Of a stretch of DNA of 64,000 nucleotides, positions 27,396-36,085 are shown one piece after another. The stretch lies in contig NZ_JAJITC010000001.1 of the NCBI RefSeq assembly GCF_020881035.1, positions 62,001 through 126,000 of the forward strand, read 5' to 3'. The position numbers were made by a program, and so were the translations under genes. Origin of the DNA: Paraburkholderia translucens. GTDB taxonomy: Bacteria > Pseudomonadota > Gammaproteobacteria > Burkholderiales > Burkholderiaceae. The notes beneath the pieces were generated by a model, which saw nothing but the letters and a program-made list of their open reading frames with translations, did no database searches and had not been told where the DNA came from. Position 1 is the first letter of the stretch. Each line of letters opens with the position of its first letter.

Positions 27396-29474
27396 TCAAG
27401 CCCCCTTCCCCTTCACCCGCTCGATCTGTTGCTTCGCCGCGTCATACACGCGCTCCGGCGTAAAGCCGAACTTCTTCTTCAGATCGGCAATCGGCGCCGA
27501 CGCGCCGAACGTCCGCATGACCACCTGGGCGCCGAGCCGCCCCGTATAGCGATCCCATCCCAGCGACGCAGCCTGTTCGACCGCGACGCGCGCTTCGACG
27601 TCCGCGGGCAGCACCGACTCCTGATACGCGCTGTCCTCGCGCTCGAAGATGTCCCACGAGGGCATCGACACGACGCGCGCCGCGATGCCCTCGCTCTTCA
27701 GCTTCTCGTACACGTCGACGCAGATCGACAGCTCGCTGCCGGTCGCCATCAGGATCACCTGCGGCTTCTGGCCATCGGGCGCATCGGCGAGCACATACGC
27801 GCCGCGCTTCACGCCGCTCGCCGGCGCATAACGGTTACGGTCGAGCGTCGGCAGCGGCTGGCGCGACACGACGATGCACGCCGGCCGACGCGGCTGCGTC
27901 AGCGCAACGCGCCACGCCTCGGCCGCTTCGTTCGCGTCGCCGGGACGCAGCACCGTGAGGCCCGGAACGCCGCGCAACGACGCGAGTTGCTCGATTGGCT
28001 GATGCGTCGGGCCGTCTTCACCCAAACCGATCGAATCGTGCGAGAACACCCAGATGGCCGGCACTTCCATGATCGCGGACAGGCGAATCGGCGGCTTCAT
28101 GTAGTCGCTGAAGATCAGGAACGTCGAGCCGTACGCGCGCAGGTTCGACAGCGCAAGACCGTTGACCACCGCGCCCATCCCATGTTCGCGAATGCCGAAG
28201 TGCAGATTGCGCCCGCCGTAATCGTCCGCTTCGAAACTGCCGGCGCCTTCGAATTTCAGGTTGGTTTTCGTCGAAGGCGACAGGTCCGCCGCGCCGCCGA
28301 TCATCCACGGCACCCGCTGGGCAATTGCGTTGAGCACCTTGCCCGACGATTCGCGCGTCGCGATGCCCTTCGCGTCCGCCTCGAAACTCGGGATGCCGCT
28401 GTCCCAGCCCTGCGGTAATTCGTGTGCTTCGATCTGCGCGAACTCGCGCGCGAGCTCGGGGTACTGCTTCTGATAGTGGTCGAACTTCGCCTGCCATTGT
28501 TCGCGCGCCGCCTTGCCGCGCGCGCCGATGCCCTGCGCGAAGCGTTCATGCACACCGTCGGGCACGTAGAAGAACTTGTCCTCGGGCCAACCGTAGACCT
28601 TCTTGGTCAGCGCGACTTCCTCGACGCCGAGCGCTTCACCATGCGCGGACGCGCTGTCCTGCTTGTTCGGCGAGCCCCAGCCGATGATGCTACGGACCAC
28701 GATCAGCGTCGGCCGGTCAGTGACGCTCTTCGCTTCGACCAGCGCCTTTTCGAGCGCGGCGGCATCGTTCGCATCGTCGACGTGCAGCGTATGCCAGTTG
28801 TAGCCGCGAAAGCGGCTTTCGACATCGTCGCTATATGCGAGGTCCGTATGACCTTCGATCGTCACGCGATTGCTGTCGTAAATCCAGATCAGGTTCGACA
28901 GCTTCAGATGACCCGCGAGCGAAGCCGCTTCGTGCGAAACGCCTTCCATCATGTCGCCGTCGCCGCATAGCGCGTAGACGCGATAGTCGAACAGCGGCGC
29001 GTCCGCGCGGTTGAAGCGGCTCTCGTACCAGCGCGCGGCCATCGCCATGCCGACGCTATTGCCGAGCCCTTGTCCAAGCGGTCCCGTGGTGGTTTCGACG
29101 CCGGTCGTGATCCGGTACTCGGGGTGGCCCGGCGTGTTGCTGTCGATCTGGCGGAAGTGCTCGATGTCGTCGAGCGATACGGCGGGTGCCCCGGTCGGCT
29201 TGCGGTGTTCGTCGACGGCCTTCACGTTGGCCAGATGCAGCAGCGAATACAGCAGCATCGACGCATGCCCGACCGACAGCACGAAGCGGTCGCGATTCGG
29301 CCACAACGGCTCGTCGGGGTCGTAGCGCAGATGGTTTTGCCAGAGGTGGTAAGCGAGCGGCGCGAGCGCCATCGGCGTGCCGGGGTGGCCGGAATTCGCT
29401 TTCTGCACAGCGTCCATCGACAGCGTGCGGATCGTGTTGATACACAGCTGGTCGAGGGCGGGATCGTTTTGCAT
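27396..29474 (-). CDS. tkt: transketolase
   Basis: TPP-dependent transfer of two-carbon ketol units in the pentose phosphate and Calvin pathways. The 692-residue protein has the full family layout: N-terminal TPP-binding domain with the GDGDMMEGVSHEAASLAGH motif, pyrimidine domain with FGIREHGMGAVVNGLAL and FSDYMKPPIRLSA, and the C-terminal domain. HGE near 260 and the conserved DGPTHQPIEQLA are present. ATG 29474 has AGGAGG 5-6 nt upstream; the frame further upstream is not coding. With gnd (11426) and FBP aldolase (15665) it belongs to central carbon metabolism, but it is not in an operon with them. Confidence 0.96.
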   Translation of the reverse strand: MQNDPALDQLCINTIRTLSMDAVQKANSGHPGTPMALAPLAYHLWQNHLRYDPDEPLWPNRDRFVLSVGHASMLLYSLLHLANVKAVDEHRKPTGAPAVSLDDIEHFRQIDSNTPGHPEYRITTGVETTTGPLGQGLGNSVGMAMAARWYESRFNRADAPLFDYRVYALCGDGDMMEGVSHEAASLAGHLKLSNLIWIYDSNRVTIEGHTDLAYSDDVESRFRGYNWHTLHVDDANDAAALEKALVEAKSVTDRPTLIVVRSIIGWGSPNKQDSASAHGEALGVEEVALTKKVYGWPEDKFFYVPDGVHERFAQGIGARGKAAREQWQAKFDHYQKQYPELAREFAQIEAHELPQGWDSGIPSFEADAKGIATRESSGKVLNAIAQRVPWMIGGAADLSPSTKTNLKFEGAGSFEADDYGGRNLHFGIREHGMGAVVNGLALSNLRAYGSTFLIFSDYMKPPIRLSAIMEVPAIWVFSHDSIGLGEDGPTHQPIEQLASLRGVPGLTVLRPGDANEAAEAWRVALTQPRRPACIVVSRQPLPTLDRNRYAPASGVKRGAYVLADAPDGQKPQVILMATGSELSICVDVYEKLKSEGIAARVVSMPSWDIFEREDSAYQESVLPADVEARVAVEQAASLGWDRYTGRLGAQVVMRTFGASAPIADLKKKFGFTPERVYDAAKQQIERVKGKGA

Positions 29475-29626
29475 GGAACCCTCCTTGTTCGGCAATTCGG
29501 AAGATGGCCGGCGCGCGGCAAGGCGCGCGCCGCTGGGCGCGGCGAAGCTCACAGATGATGCGCCTAACCGCGCAACTCTGCACGCGCCGCCGCGCAGGGG
29601 ATCAGCCGCTTCGCGAACGACGAAGC

Positions 29627-30172
29627 TCAAGCCGCATGCAGCCAAAGCTCGGTCACGGGACCATGCTTGCCGTCGACCGGATCGAGCGGCGGAAACGGCA
29701 GCGCCAGCATGCCGGCGAGTTCCTGGGGCGTCAGCGCTTCGCGCCGGATGTCCCACTGCTGCCCCGACGGATAGCCCGCCACCACCTGAAAATGCCGCTC
29801 GAACGATTGCAGACAGTGGCCGGTGCCGGCCGGCAGCAGCAGCACGTCGCCCGCGTGCAGCGTCACCAGGCGTCCGCCCGGCCCGCCGACGATCACCTCG
29901 GCGCTCGCGTCGGTTACGCCGAGCACCTCGTGCGCCGTCGCGTGAAAGTGATGGAAGTCGAAGATGCCGTTGCGCCATTGCGCGGGCCATGCATGGTGCT
30001 CGAACAGGATCTCGAACGCGGCGGCCAGATTGCCGCTGCCGGGTGACAGTGCGCGCCGGTACAGCACGACGGGCAACCTGCGGTTGTTCGGCACCCAGTC
30101 GTGCGGCTCCAGCATGAACGCTTCATATTCGGTCTGCGCGGCGTCGAAGCCGTGCCTGTACTCATTGAACAT
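29627..30172 (-). CDS. cupin, YjlB-like
   Basis: A 181-residue cytoplasmic cupin resembling B. subtilis YjlB. Visible are the conserved HHAWPAQWRNGIFDFHHFHATAHEVLGV (several candidate metal-binding His) and VTLHAGDVLLLPAGTGHC of the second cupin motif. The ribosome-binding site CAGGAGCC lies 8 nt before ATG 30172. Function unknown. It is followed on the same strand by transketolase, with 152 nt between, so co-transcription is possible but not needed. Confidence 0.82.
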   Translation of the reverse strand: MFNEYRHGFDAAQTEYEAFMLEPHDWVPNNRRLPVVLYRRALSPGSGNLAAAFEILFEHHAWPAQWRNGIFDFHHFHATAHEVLGVTDASAEVIVGGPGGRLVTLHAGDVLLLPAGTGHCLQSFERHFQVVAGYPSGQQWDIRREALTPQELAGMLALPFPPLDPVDGKHGPVTELWLHAA

Positions 30173-30231
30173 GGTTGGCTCCTGGCTTGTCTGCGCTTGC
30201 CGCGATCGTGCGCGGCCCGGCACGCGAACGC

Positions 30232-30558
30232 TCACTGCTCGCCCGGCTGCTTGTGGTGCGACTCGCGCCCGCCGCCGCCCGACGGCTCCGCGTGCTCGCC
30301 GGTGCCGAGCGGCACTTCGGCCGTCTGCCGTGGCCGCTCGCTCGAACGTGGCGGATTGGTTGCCTGGTCGACACCGGTCTGCTCGACCGGTTCGATACCG
30401 AGCGGACTCGGCTCGACGTAGTGCGCGCCACTCGGCTTGTTGCGGGCTCTGACTTCGTCGGACATCGCGGGCGCACCGCGGTTGTCCGGCCCGGCGGACT
30501 TGTCGCCGCCAGGCGTTGCGCCCTGCGGCCGGTTGTCTGTCGATTCGCGATCCTGCAT
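30232..30558 (-). CDS. small disordered hydrophilic protein
   Basis: A 108-residue protein of strongly hydrophilic, low-complexity composition (Gly, Pro, Glu, Arg, Ser; no hydrophobic core), such as PSGGGGRESHHKQPGEQ at the C-terminus. The ribosome-binding site GAGGAGG lies 6 nt before ATG 30558, which supports a real gene. Proteins like this in Burkholderia are often stress-related, but I cannot assign a role. It is 59 nt upstream of the cupin gene on the same strand. Confidence 0.7.
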   Translation of the reverse strand: MQDRESTDNRPQGATPGGDKSAGPDNRGAPAMSDEVRARNKPSGAHYVEPSPLGIEPVEQTGVDQATNPPRSSERPRQTAEVPLGTGEHAEPSGGGGRESHHKQPGEQ

Positions 30559-30703
30559 GACGCCCTCCTCGGTTGTTCTGCCGTCTGGTTCACGCAGCAA
30601 CTACCGCGCCTCGTCCTTGCAGCGGAGACGCGGGGCAACGGGCACGGCCATTGCGGTGCGCAATGCAGCCACGCCGCACCGCAAACGGGAGGCCGCTGCC
30701 CGC

Positions 30704-30949
30704 TCAGCTTTCCGGCACTGCGCGGTCGGCCGCGACGATCACGCGGCCATACGCGATCGCGGCGCGGCGCGCCTCGTCGGCCGTCGCATAGGGACCGAGT
30801 TGCGGAGCGCCGTCGAACGGGAACAGGACCTTCCGGTCCGTTTTTCTCACTACCTTCAGTCCACCTATGTAACGGCCGTCGCCCGTTCCGTGATAGCTGG
30901 CGAAAATCTCGAAGTCGTCATCTGTGACGTCGGCCTTGTGTCGCGCCAT
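30704..30949 (-). CDS. conserved small protein (DUF6723-like)
   Basis: An 81-residue protein, MARHKADVTDDDFEIFASY then KVVRKTDRKVLFPFDGAP and DEARRAAIAYGRVIVAAD. It matches, from memory, a small Burkholderiaceae family listed as DUF6723. The mixed alpha/beta pattern suggests a folded single domain; no membrane or signal segment is seen. The upstream region has GAGGAACG 5-12 nt before the ATG. Function unknown. Confidence 0.72.
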   Translation of the reverse strand: MARHKADVTDDDFEIFASYHGTGDGRYIGGLKVVRKTDRKVLFPFDGAPQLGPYATADEARRAAIAYGRVIVAADRAVPES

Positions 30950-31126
30950 TTGCGTTCCTCGTCCTGTGCTTTGCGTGTGCCACGACCAATGAGATTCCGG
31001 CGCGCAGGGTCATCGCAATGCGGCGCGCGTGCTGGCCTGCAGCAATTGACGTACCACGCAAACCACGATCGCCATGCTGCGGCATGCGGGTTGCGCACCT
31101 CTACGAAGAACTCTGTGGAGAGCTTG

Positions 31127-31411
31127 ATGGAATTACCCGACACGAGCCGAAGGGCACGCCGCGGAATCGGCGCCTTCGACGGGGATGCGCCAATCCATGC
31201 TGCGATTTCGCTGGCGTCGCCGCCGCGACGTCTGCATGTGCCGACGCCGCCCGAAACCGATCCCGACAATACGCCGCCGTACCCGCCGTCGCCGAACATC
31301 GACCCCGATCCGATTCCCGACGATCCGCTCGATGATCCTCACGGACCACCTGAAGGCGATCCGCCAGCGGCGCCGCCGCCCATGCACGCACCGAGAACGA
31401 TGCGGCGCTAG
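31127..31411 (+). CDS. small proline/aspartate-rich protein
   Basis: Encodes 94 residues from ATG 31127, with GGAG at 31117-31120. The N-terminal half is basic, and the second half is a Pro/Asp-rich disordered run (DNTPPYPPSPNIDPDPIPDD, then DDPHGPPEGDPPAAPPP). No signal peptide or helix is visible. The strongly biased, non-random composition argues for real coding, but expression is unproven. The last 4 nt overlap the end of the convergent MarC gene. Function unknown. Confidence 0.5.
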   Translation: MELPDTSRRARRGIGAFDGDAPIHAAISLASPPRRLHVPTPPETDPDNTPPYPPSPNIDPDPIPDDPLDDPHGPPEGDPPAAPPPMHAPRTMRR

Positions 31412-32085
31412 CCCGCGGACGCGCGCATCGTCGCAATCGGAGTCAGGAATTCGGACACGCCGGTCAGGATGATCTGCACGCCGATGCAAAGCAGCAGGAA
31501 CGCCGACACCCGCAAAGCGACCTTGGTGCCCTCGACGCCGAGGTAGCGCGCGAGAACGCTCGCGCGACTGTAGATCAGATAGACGCAGAGGGCCACCGCG
31601 AACGTGATCGCGACCGACGCAATGCTCGATATCACGAACGCCGACAGCTTGTGCGTGCGATTCGCGGAGAGCGCGATCGCGGTCGCGATCGAGCCGGGCC
31701 CGGTGGTCAGCGGCACGGTCAGCGGAAAAAACGCGCGCGACTTCGCGGTCTCGGCGTCGACGCGCTTGACTTCGGTCTGCTCGGCAGCCGATGTCTCGGG
31801 CGCGTTGAGCATCTGCCAGCCGCCCACGGCGAGCGTGAGCCCACCGCCGATGCGCAGCGCCTCCATCGAGATGCCGAAGAAACGCAGGACTGGTGTGCCG
31901 ATAAAGAACGCGACCAGCAGCACGCAGGCAGCATAGATCGCGATCTTGCGGGCGAGCGCCTGGCGCTCGTCGCTGGTCAAGGGCGCGGTACGGTCCAGAA
32001 AAACGAATGCGCCGCCGAACGGATTGATGATGCTGATCAAGCCGATAAAGCCAAACATGATGTCCGAGATCAGACTTTCGACCAT
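31408..32085 (-). CDS. MarC family integral membrane protein
   Basis: A 225-residue, six-TM protein of the MarC/UPF0056 family. Conserved TM motifs are FIGLISIINPFGGAFVFL, IGGGLTLAVGGWQML and FFPLTVPLTTGPGSIATAIAL, the last being the family signature. A charged cytoplasmic loop (APETSAAEQTEVKRVDAETAKSR as two short pieces) separates the halves. Originally tied to multiple antibiotic resistance by location, MarC itself has no proven drug role. It is divergent from the DUF3311-SSS pair. Confidence 0.92.
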   Translation of the reverse strand: MVESLISDIMFGFIGLISIINPFGGAFVFLDRTAPLTSDERQALARKIAIYAACVLLVAFFIGTPVLRFFGISMEALRIGGGLTLAVGGWQMLNAPETSAAEQTEVKRVDAETAKSRAFFPLTVPLTTGPGSIATAIALSANRTHKLSAFVISSIASVAITFAVALCVYLIYSRASVLARYLGVEGTKVALRVSAFLLLCIGVQIILTGVSEFLTPIATMRASAG

Positions 32086-32362
32086 GTGCGTGTCCGTGTG
32101 GGCGGTCCGGAAAATGCTGCAATGCTCGCAGATGTTGTCGCGGCGCGCCAGTCACGCCGCAAAAATTCCGCCCGGCCCCCTGCGCGCCGCCGCGCATCCC
32201 GCCGTGCAGCGCAGCAATCGATGCCGGAACGATGCGCTTGCAACGGACGGGAAACTCACATTTATTTTGACCGGCTTTACGGCATCGAAGTATCCGTCAT
32301 ACAGTCGTCGGCGAAGCCGGAGTTTCAACGACACATACCTACTGTTTCGAGGAGATGCCCAC

Positions 32363-32578
32363 ATGCTGCTTCGTGTCCTTGCCGCTCTGCCGTTCATCGG
32401 CATCCTGGTCGGCATTTCGTTTGTCAATCGGGTCGAGCCGCTGGTGCTCGGCATGCCGTTCGTGCTGGCCTGGATCGTCATGTGGGTGGTGTTGAGCGCG
32501 ATCATCATGGCGATCGTCTATCACCTCGATCCGTCCAACCGGCGCGTTGCCGCCGATGGCGAGGAGGTTCGCCCATGA
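32363..32578 (+). CDS. DUF3311 small membrane subunit of a solute symporter
   Basis: A 71-residue two-TM protein (LLRVLAALPFIGILVGI and MPFVLAWIVMWVVLSAIIMAIV) ending in the DUF3311 motif IVYHLDPSNRR. The ribosome-binding site GAGGAGATG precedes ATG 32363. Its stop overlaps the symporter start (ATGA at 32575-32578), a coupling seen wherever DUF3311 occurs beside SSS-family symporters. It may stabilise or modulate the transporter. A weak promoter candidate is TTGACC (32267-32272), 18 nt, TATCCG. Confidence 0.88.
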   Translation: MLLRVLAALPFIGILVGISFVNRVEPLVLGMPFVLAWIVMWVVLSAIIMAIVYHLDPSNRRVAADGEEVRP

Positions 32579-34050
32579 GCGCACTCGTCATCATCGCCGC
32601 CGTCACGCTGTTCGCGCTGTTCCTCGGCGTGCGGGCCAAGCGCGGCCACGACATGAACCTCGAGCAGTGGAGCGTGGGGGGCCGCAGCTTTGGCACCGCG
32701 TTCGTGTTTCTGCTGATGGCCGGCGAGATCTATACGACCTTCACATTCCTCGGCGGCAGCGGTTTCGCTTATGGCAAAGGCGCGCCGGTCTACTACATCC
32801 TCGCGTACGGGACGCTCGCGTACATCCTGTCATATTGGATGCTGCCGCCGATCTGGCGCTACGCCAAGACGCACCGCCTCGTGTCGCAGCCGCACTTCTT
32901 CGCGCGCAAATACGAGAGCCCGGCGCTCGGCACGCTGGTCGCGCTGGTCGGCGTGGCCGCGCTGATTCCGTATCTGGTGCTGCAATTGAAGGGCCTTGGC
33001 ATCATCGTCTCGACCGCGTCGTATGGGGCGATCTCGTCGACGGCCGCGATCTGGATCGGCGCGATCGTCGTGACCTCTTACGTGATCGTGTCGGGCGTGC
33101 GCGGCTCAGCGTGGAACTCGGTGGTCAAGGACCTGCTGATCCTCGCGATCGTGCTGTTCCTCGGCATCTATCTGCCGCTGCACTACTACGGCGGCTTCGC
33201 CGAGATGTTCCGCGCGATCGACGCCGCCCGTCCCGGCTTCCTGACCTTCCCGGCGCACGGCTCGAGCGTCGTGTGGTTCCAGTCGACCGTGCTGCTGACC
33301 GCGCTCGGCTTCTTCATGTGGCCGCATACGTTCGGCTCGATCTTCACGGCAAAGGACGAGCGCATCTTCCGCCGCAATGCCGCGATCCTGCCGCTCTATC
33401 AGCTGATCCTGCTGTTCGTGTTCTTCGTCGGCTTCGCGGCGACGCTGCGCGTGCCGGGTCTGAAAGGCGCCGACATCGACCTGTCGCTGTTCCGCCTGTC
33501 GCTGCAGACGTTCGATCCGTGGTTCGTCGGCGTGATCGGCGCGGCCGGCATCCTGACCGCGCTGGTGCCAGGCTCGATGATCCTGACCTCGGCCTCGACA
33601 CTGCTCGCCAACGACGTCTATCGCGGCATGGTGAACCGCGACGCGTCGGATGCGTCGGTCGCGACGATCGCGCGCGTTCTCGTGCCGGTCGTGGCGCTGG
33701 TCGCCGTCAACTTCACGCTGAACGGCGGCGAAACCATCGTCGCGCTGCTGCTGATGGGCTACAGCTTCGTCACGCAACTGTTCCCGGCCGTGATCTGCAG
33801 CCTGTTGCCGCACAATCGCGCGACGAAGCAAGGCGCGTTCTGCGGCATCATCGCGGGTGTCGCCGTGGTCGCGCTGAGCAACATGCTGCACTGGAGCGTC
33901 GGCCAGCTCATGCCGTTCCTGCCCGATGCGCTGAAGGACGTCAACATCGGCTTCCTCGCGCTCGCGGTGAACCTGATCGTGTTCGTGAGCGTGAGCGCGA
34001 TGACCCAGCCGAGCGCGGCCGAACAGGAGAAGCATGCGTCGGTGCATTGA
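32575..34050 (+). CDS. sodium:solute symporter (SSS) family transporter
   Basis: A 491-residue, 13-TM Na+-coupled permease of the SSS superfamily. Motifs include WSVGGRSFGTAFVFLLMAGEIYTTFTFLG near the N-terminus (split by TM1), GSAWNSVVKDLLILAIVL, and SMILTSASTLLANDVYRG. Paired with DUF3311, it most resembles the transporters of monocarboxylates, amino acids or pantothenate, but the substrate is not clear. The start overlaps the upstream stop by 4 nt (ATGA), so translation is coupled. Inner membrane. It ends 66 nt before the convergent diguanylate cyclase gene. Confidence 0.92.
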   Translation: MSALVIIAAVTLFALFLGVRAKRGHDMNLEQWSVGGRSFGTAFVFLLMAGEIYTTFTFLGGSGFAYGKGAPVYYILAYGTLAYILSYWMLPPIWRYAKTHRLVSQPHFFARKYESPALGTLVALVGVAALIPYLVLQLKGLGIIVSTASYGAISSTAAIWIGAIVVTSYVIVSGVRGSAWNSVVKDLLILAIVLFLGIYLPLHYYGGFAEMFRAIDAARPGFLTFPAHGSSVVWFQSTVLLTALGFFMWPHTFGSIFTAKDERIFRRNAAILPLYQLILLFVFFVGFAATLRVPGLKGADIDLSLFRLSLQTFDPWFVGVIGAAGILTALVPGSMILTSASTLLANDVYRGMVNRDASDASVATIARVLVPVVALVAVNFTLNGGETIVALLLMGYSFVTQLFPAVICSLLPHNRATKQGAFCGIIAGVAVVALSNMLHWSVGQLMPFLPDALKDVNIGFLALAVNLIVFVSVSAMTQPSAAEQEKHASVH

Positions 34051-34064
34051 CGGGATCGACCAAC

Positions 34065-34088
34065 GCGCCACAAGGAACCGGGTGGCGC
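34065..34088. terminator. hairpin between convergent symporter and cyclase genes
   Basis: GCGCCAC (34065-34071), 10-nt loop, GTGGCGC (34082-34088): a perfect 7-bp stem in the 66-nt gap between convergent genes. No U-run on either side. Possible bidirectional terminator. Confidence 0.35.
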
Positions 34089-34116
34089 AACGACCATCAA
34101 TGACGTTCATGCCGGC

Positions 34117-35298
34117 TCACAACGCCGCCGCCCTGCCCGTCTGCGCCGCGAATGCAAAGCCGTTCTTGCCGTCGCGCTTGACCCGATACATCGCGGCATC
34201 GGCCGCGGCGACCAGCCGGCGGTGATCGTCGACGTCGTCGGGATAGCTCGCAATGCCCACGCTCGCGCGCACCCGCCCGGTCCCCAGTTGCGCGTCGGTG
34301 TCGACCACGCAGGCGATCAATCGCCGCGCGATCTCGGCCAGCTCCTCATCGCCCGCAAAATTGCGCACCAGCACCGCGAACTCGTCGCCGCCGATCCGCG
34401 CGACCAGATCGCCTCTGCGCACCGACGCGCGAAACCGCGCGGACACCGCGGCGAGGAACTCGTCGCCGGCGCGATGCCCGAACAGATCGTTGACCTGCTT
34501 GAAGCCGTCGAGATCGATATAGAGCACGGCGAGGCGTTGCTCGACCATCGCGGTGCGCGCGCTCTTCGCGGCCGCCTCGAGCGCGGCCAGCAGCTTGCGG
34601 CGGTTCGACAGGCCGGTCAGCGAATCGTGCAGCGACGCGTGCTCGAACTCGTGCGACTGTCCCGCGAGTTGCAGGTTGCGCTTCGCGTACATGCCGAGCG
34701 CCGTGATCAGCAGGCAGAACAGCAGCGCGGCGAGCGCGATCAGCGTGCGCGCGACGTGCGCGACGCGCAGCCGCACGTCGGCGCTCGACGCGTCACGTTG
34801 CGCGCGCCAGTAAGCCGTCACACTGGCGAGCACCGTCGCGACGGCCTCGGGTGTGACCTGCGTCGCGGACATCGGCGCAATGGGCGGCGCCGGCGACGGG
34901 CTCGCATTGACGAGCGCCACGAGCGACGCGAAGCGCCGCGAGAATTCGGCGCGCGCCGCCTCATAGGCGGGGACGAACGCCGCGTCGCGACTCGCCGGGC
35001 TATCGGCCATCCGCTGCCACACGGCCAGTTGCTCACGCGCGCTGTCGACGCGCGCGGCCGCTTCGAGCACGAGGCCCGCGTACTCCTGCTTCAATTGATC
35101 TGAGAACACCGTGCGGATCTGTATCGCCACGTACAGCAGCCCGAACAGCAGAAACAGCAGCGCGGCCACGGCGATGCTCGCCGGCCCGAGCCGCAAGCGC
35201 CGCACCCGTAGGCGCGTGGTGCCGCGCAGCCCCGCTTGCCCGTCGATGGCGCTCTCAGGGATGGGAGTAGGGATCTTGCTGCTGCCGGCCGTTCTCAT
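34117..35298 (-). CDS. diguanylate cyclase with periplasmic sensor region
   Basis: Synthesises c-di-GMP. The 393-residue protein has TM1 (about 41-62), a roughly 125-residue helical periplasmic region with no recognised domain, TM2 (about 189-207) and a GGDEF domain. The active-site motif is intact (RIGGDEFAVLV), and an RxxD inhibitory I-site (RRGD) lies five residues before it, so product inhibition is expected. LYIDLDGFKQVND matches the metal-binding region. Its start lies inside the end of the next upstream gene (44-nt overlap), indicating one operon and possibly a shared pathway. No EAL domain is present. Confidence 0.93.
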   Translation of the reverse strand: MRTAGSSKIPTPIPESAIDGQAGLRGTTRLRVRRLRLGPASIAVAALLFLLFGLLYVAIQIRTVFSDQLKQEYAGLVLEAAARVDSAREQLAVWQRMADSPASRDAAFVPAYEAARAEFSRRFASLVALVNASPSPAPPIAPMSATQVTPEAVATVLASVTAYWRAQRDASSADVRLRVAHVARTLIALAALLFCLLITALGMYAKRNLQLAGQSHEFEHASLHDSLTGLSNRRKLLAALEAAAKSARTAMVEQRLAVLYIDLDGFKQVNDLFGHRAGDEFLAAVSARFRASVRRGDLVARIGGDEFAVLVRNFAGDEELAEIARRLIACVVDTDAQLGTGRVRASVGIASYPDDVDDHRRLVAAADAAMYRVKRDGKNGFAFAAQTGRAAAL

Positions 35299-36085
35299 GT
35301 TGACGATAGCTCACGCGTCGAAAGAACTGCCCGATCCGCGCAAACAGATTGTCCTTGTGCTTCGGCGACGCGCGCCGTTCCTGCTGCGCGAGGCGCGTGT
35401 CCTTTGCGCCATGAGCGGCCGCGGGCCGCGCGTTGGACGCGGCGGTATTGGCGCCGTGCTTCGTGGAACGCGGGCGAGGCGCGGGAGCGATGGGCGCCGC
35501 GGGCGTATCGGCCGGCGGAACGATCGAAGCATCGGGTGGTGTGTCGGCCGAGGTATCGGCCAGCGTGGGGGAGAGACTCGGGTCCGGCGAACGCGGGAGG
35601 ACCGGACCGAACCAGACTGTCGCGTTGTTGGCGTTGAAGCCGCGAAACGCGCTGGTCGCTTCGAGCGCGACTTCAGGCGCCGTGGGCTGCGTGGCAAACG
35701 GTGCGGGTGACTGAGCGACTGACTGAGCGGCGGGCTGAGAGGCTGATTGAGAAACTGCCTGTGAGACTGGCTGAGCGACTGACTGGTCCGGCGCGTGCGC
35801 GACCGCGACCGTCGGCGCCCCACGCGATGCCGGCGAGCCGAGCGCCTCGCGCGCACCCGCGATGGCCTCCGTGTACGTCTGCTGGTCCTCGTTGAACCAG
35901 ACGCCGTACGCGACGGTGCCCACCACGCCGAAGGTCAGCGCGCCCGCCGCCGCGAGGCACAGCGCCAGGCGGCCGAAGCGCGGCGGGGACGCGCCCGATT
36001 CGACCGGGCCGTCACGATCGAAGCCGGAGTGCCGCCCGTCCGCTGCGGATTGACGCAAGTCGGTATCGTCGAGATCGGTAGCCAT
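35255..36085 (-). CDS. single-TM protein with Gln/Ser repeats and Pro/Ala-rich region
   Basis: A 276-residue protein without recognised domain. Residues 1-37 are cytoplasmic and polar, one TM helix follows (about 38-60), and the long exported part is low-complexity: Ser/Gln/Val repeats (SVAQPVSQ, SASQPAAQSVAQS), a Pro/Asp/Thr region and a Lys/Arg-rich tail. A short conserved-looking patch is FRGFNANNATVWFGP. It precedes and overlaps the diguanylate cyclase gene by 44 nt, so the two are probably co-expressed. It could be an envelope anchor or sensor for the cyclase; this is inference only. Confidence 0.7.
   Translation of the reverse strand: MATDLDDTDLRQSAADGRHSGFDRDGPVESGASPPRFGRLALCLAAAGALTFGVVGTVAYGVWFNEDQQTYTEAIAGAREALGSPASRGAPTVAVAHAPDQSVAQPVSQAVSQSASQPAAQSVAQSPAPFATQPTAPEVALEATSAFRGFNANNATVWFGPVLPRSPDPSLSPTLADTSADTPPDASIVPPADTPAAPIAPAPRPRSTKHGANTAASNARPAAAHGAKDTRLAQQERRASPKHKDNLFARIGQFFRRVSYRQHENGRQQQDPYSHP
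35708..35786. repeat. imperfect tandem repeat in coding sequence
   Basis: Repeated units built around CTGAGCGACTGACTG (exact copies at 35711-35725 and 35771-35785, with diverged copies between). On the minus strand they encode the Gln/Ser/Val repeats of the membrane protein. A site of likely length variation between strains. Confidence 0.7.
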
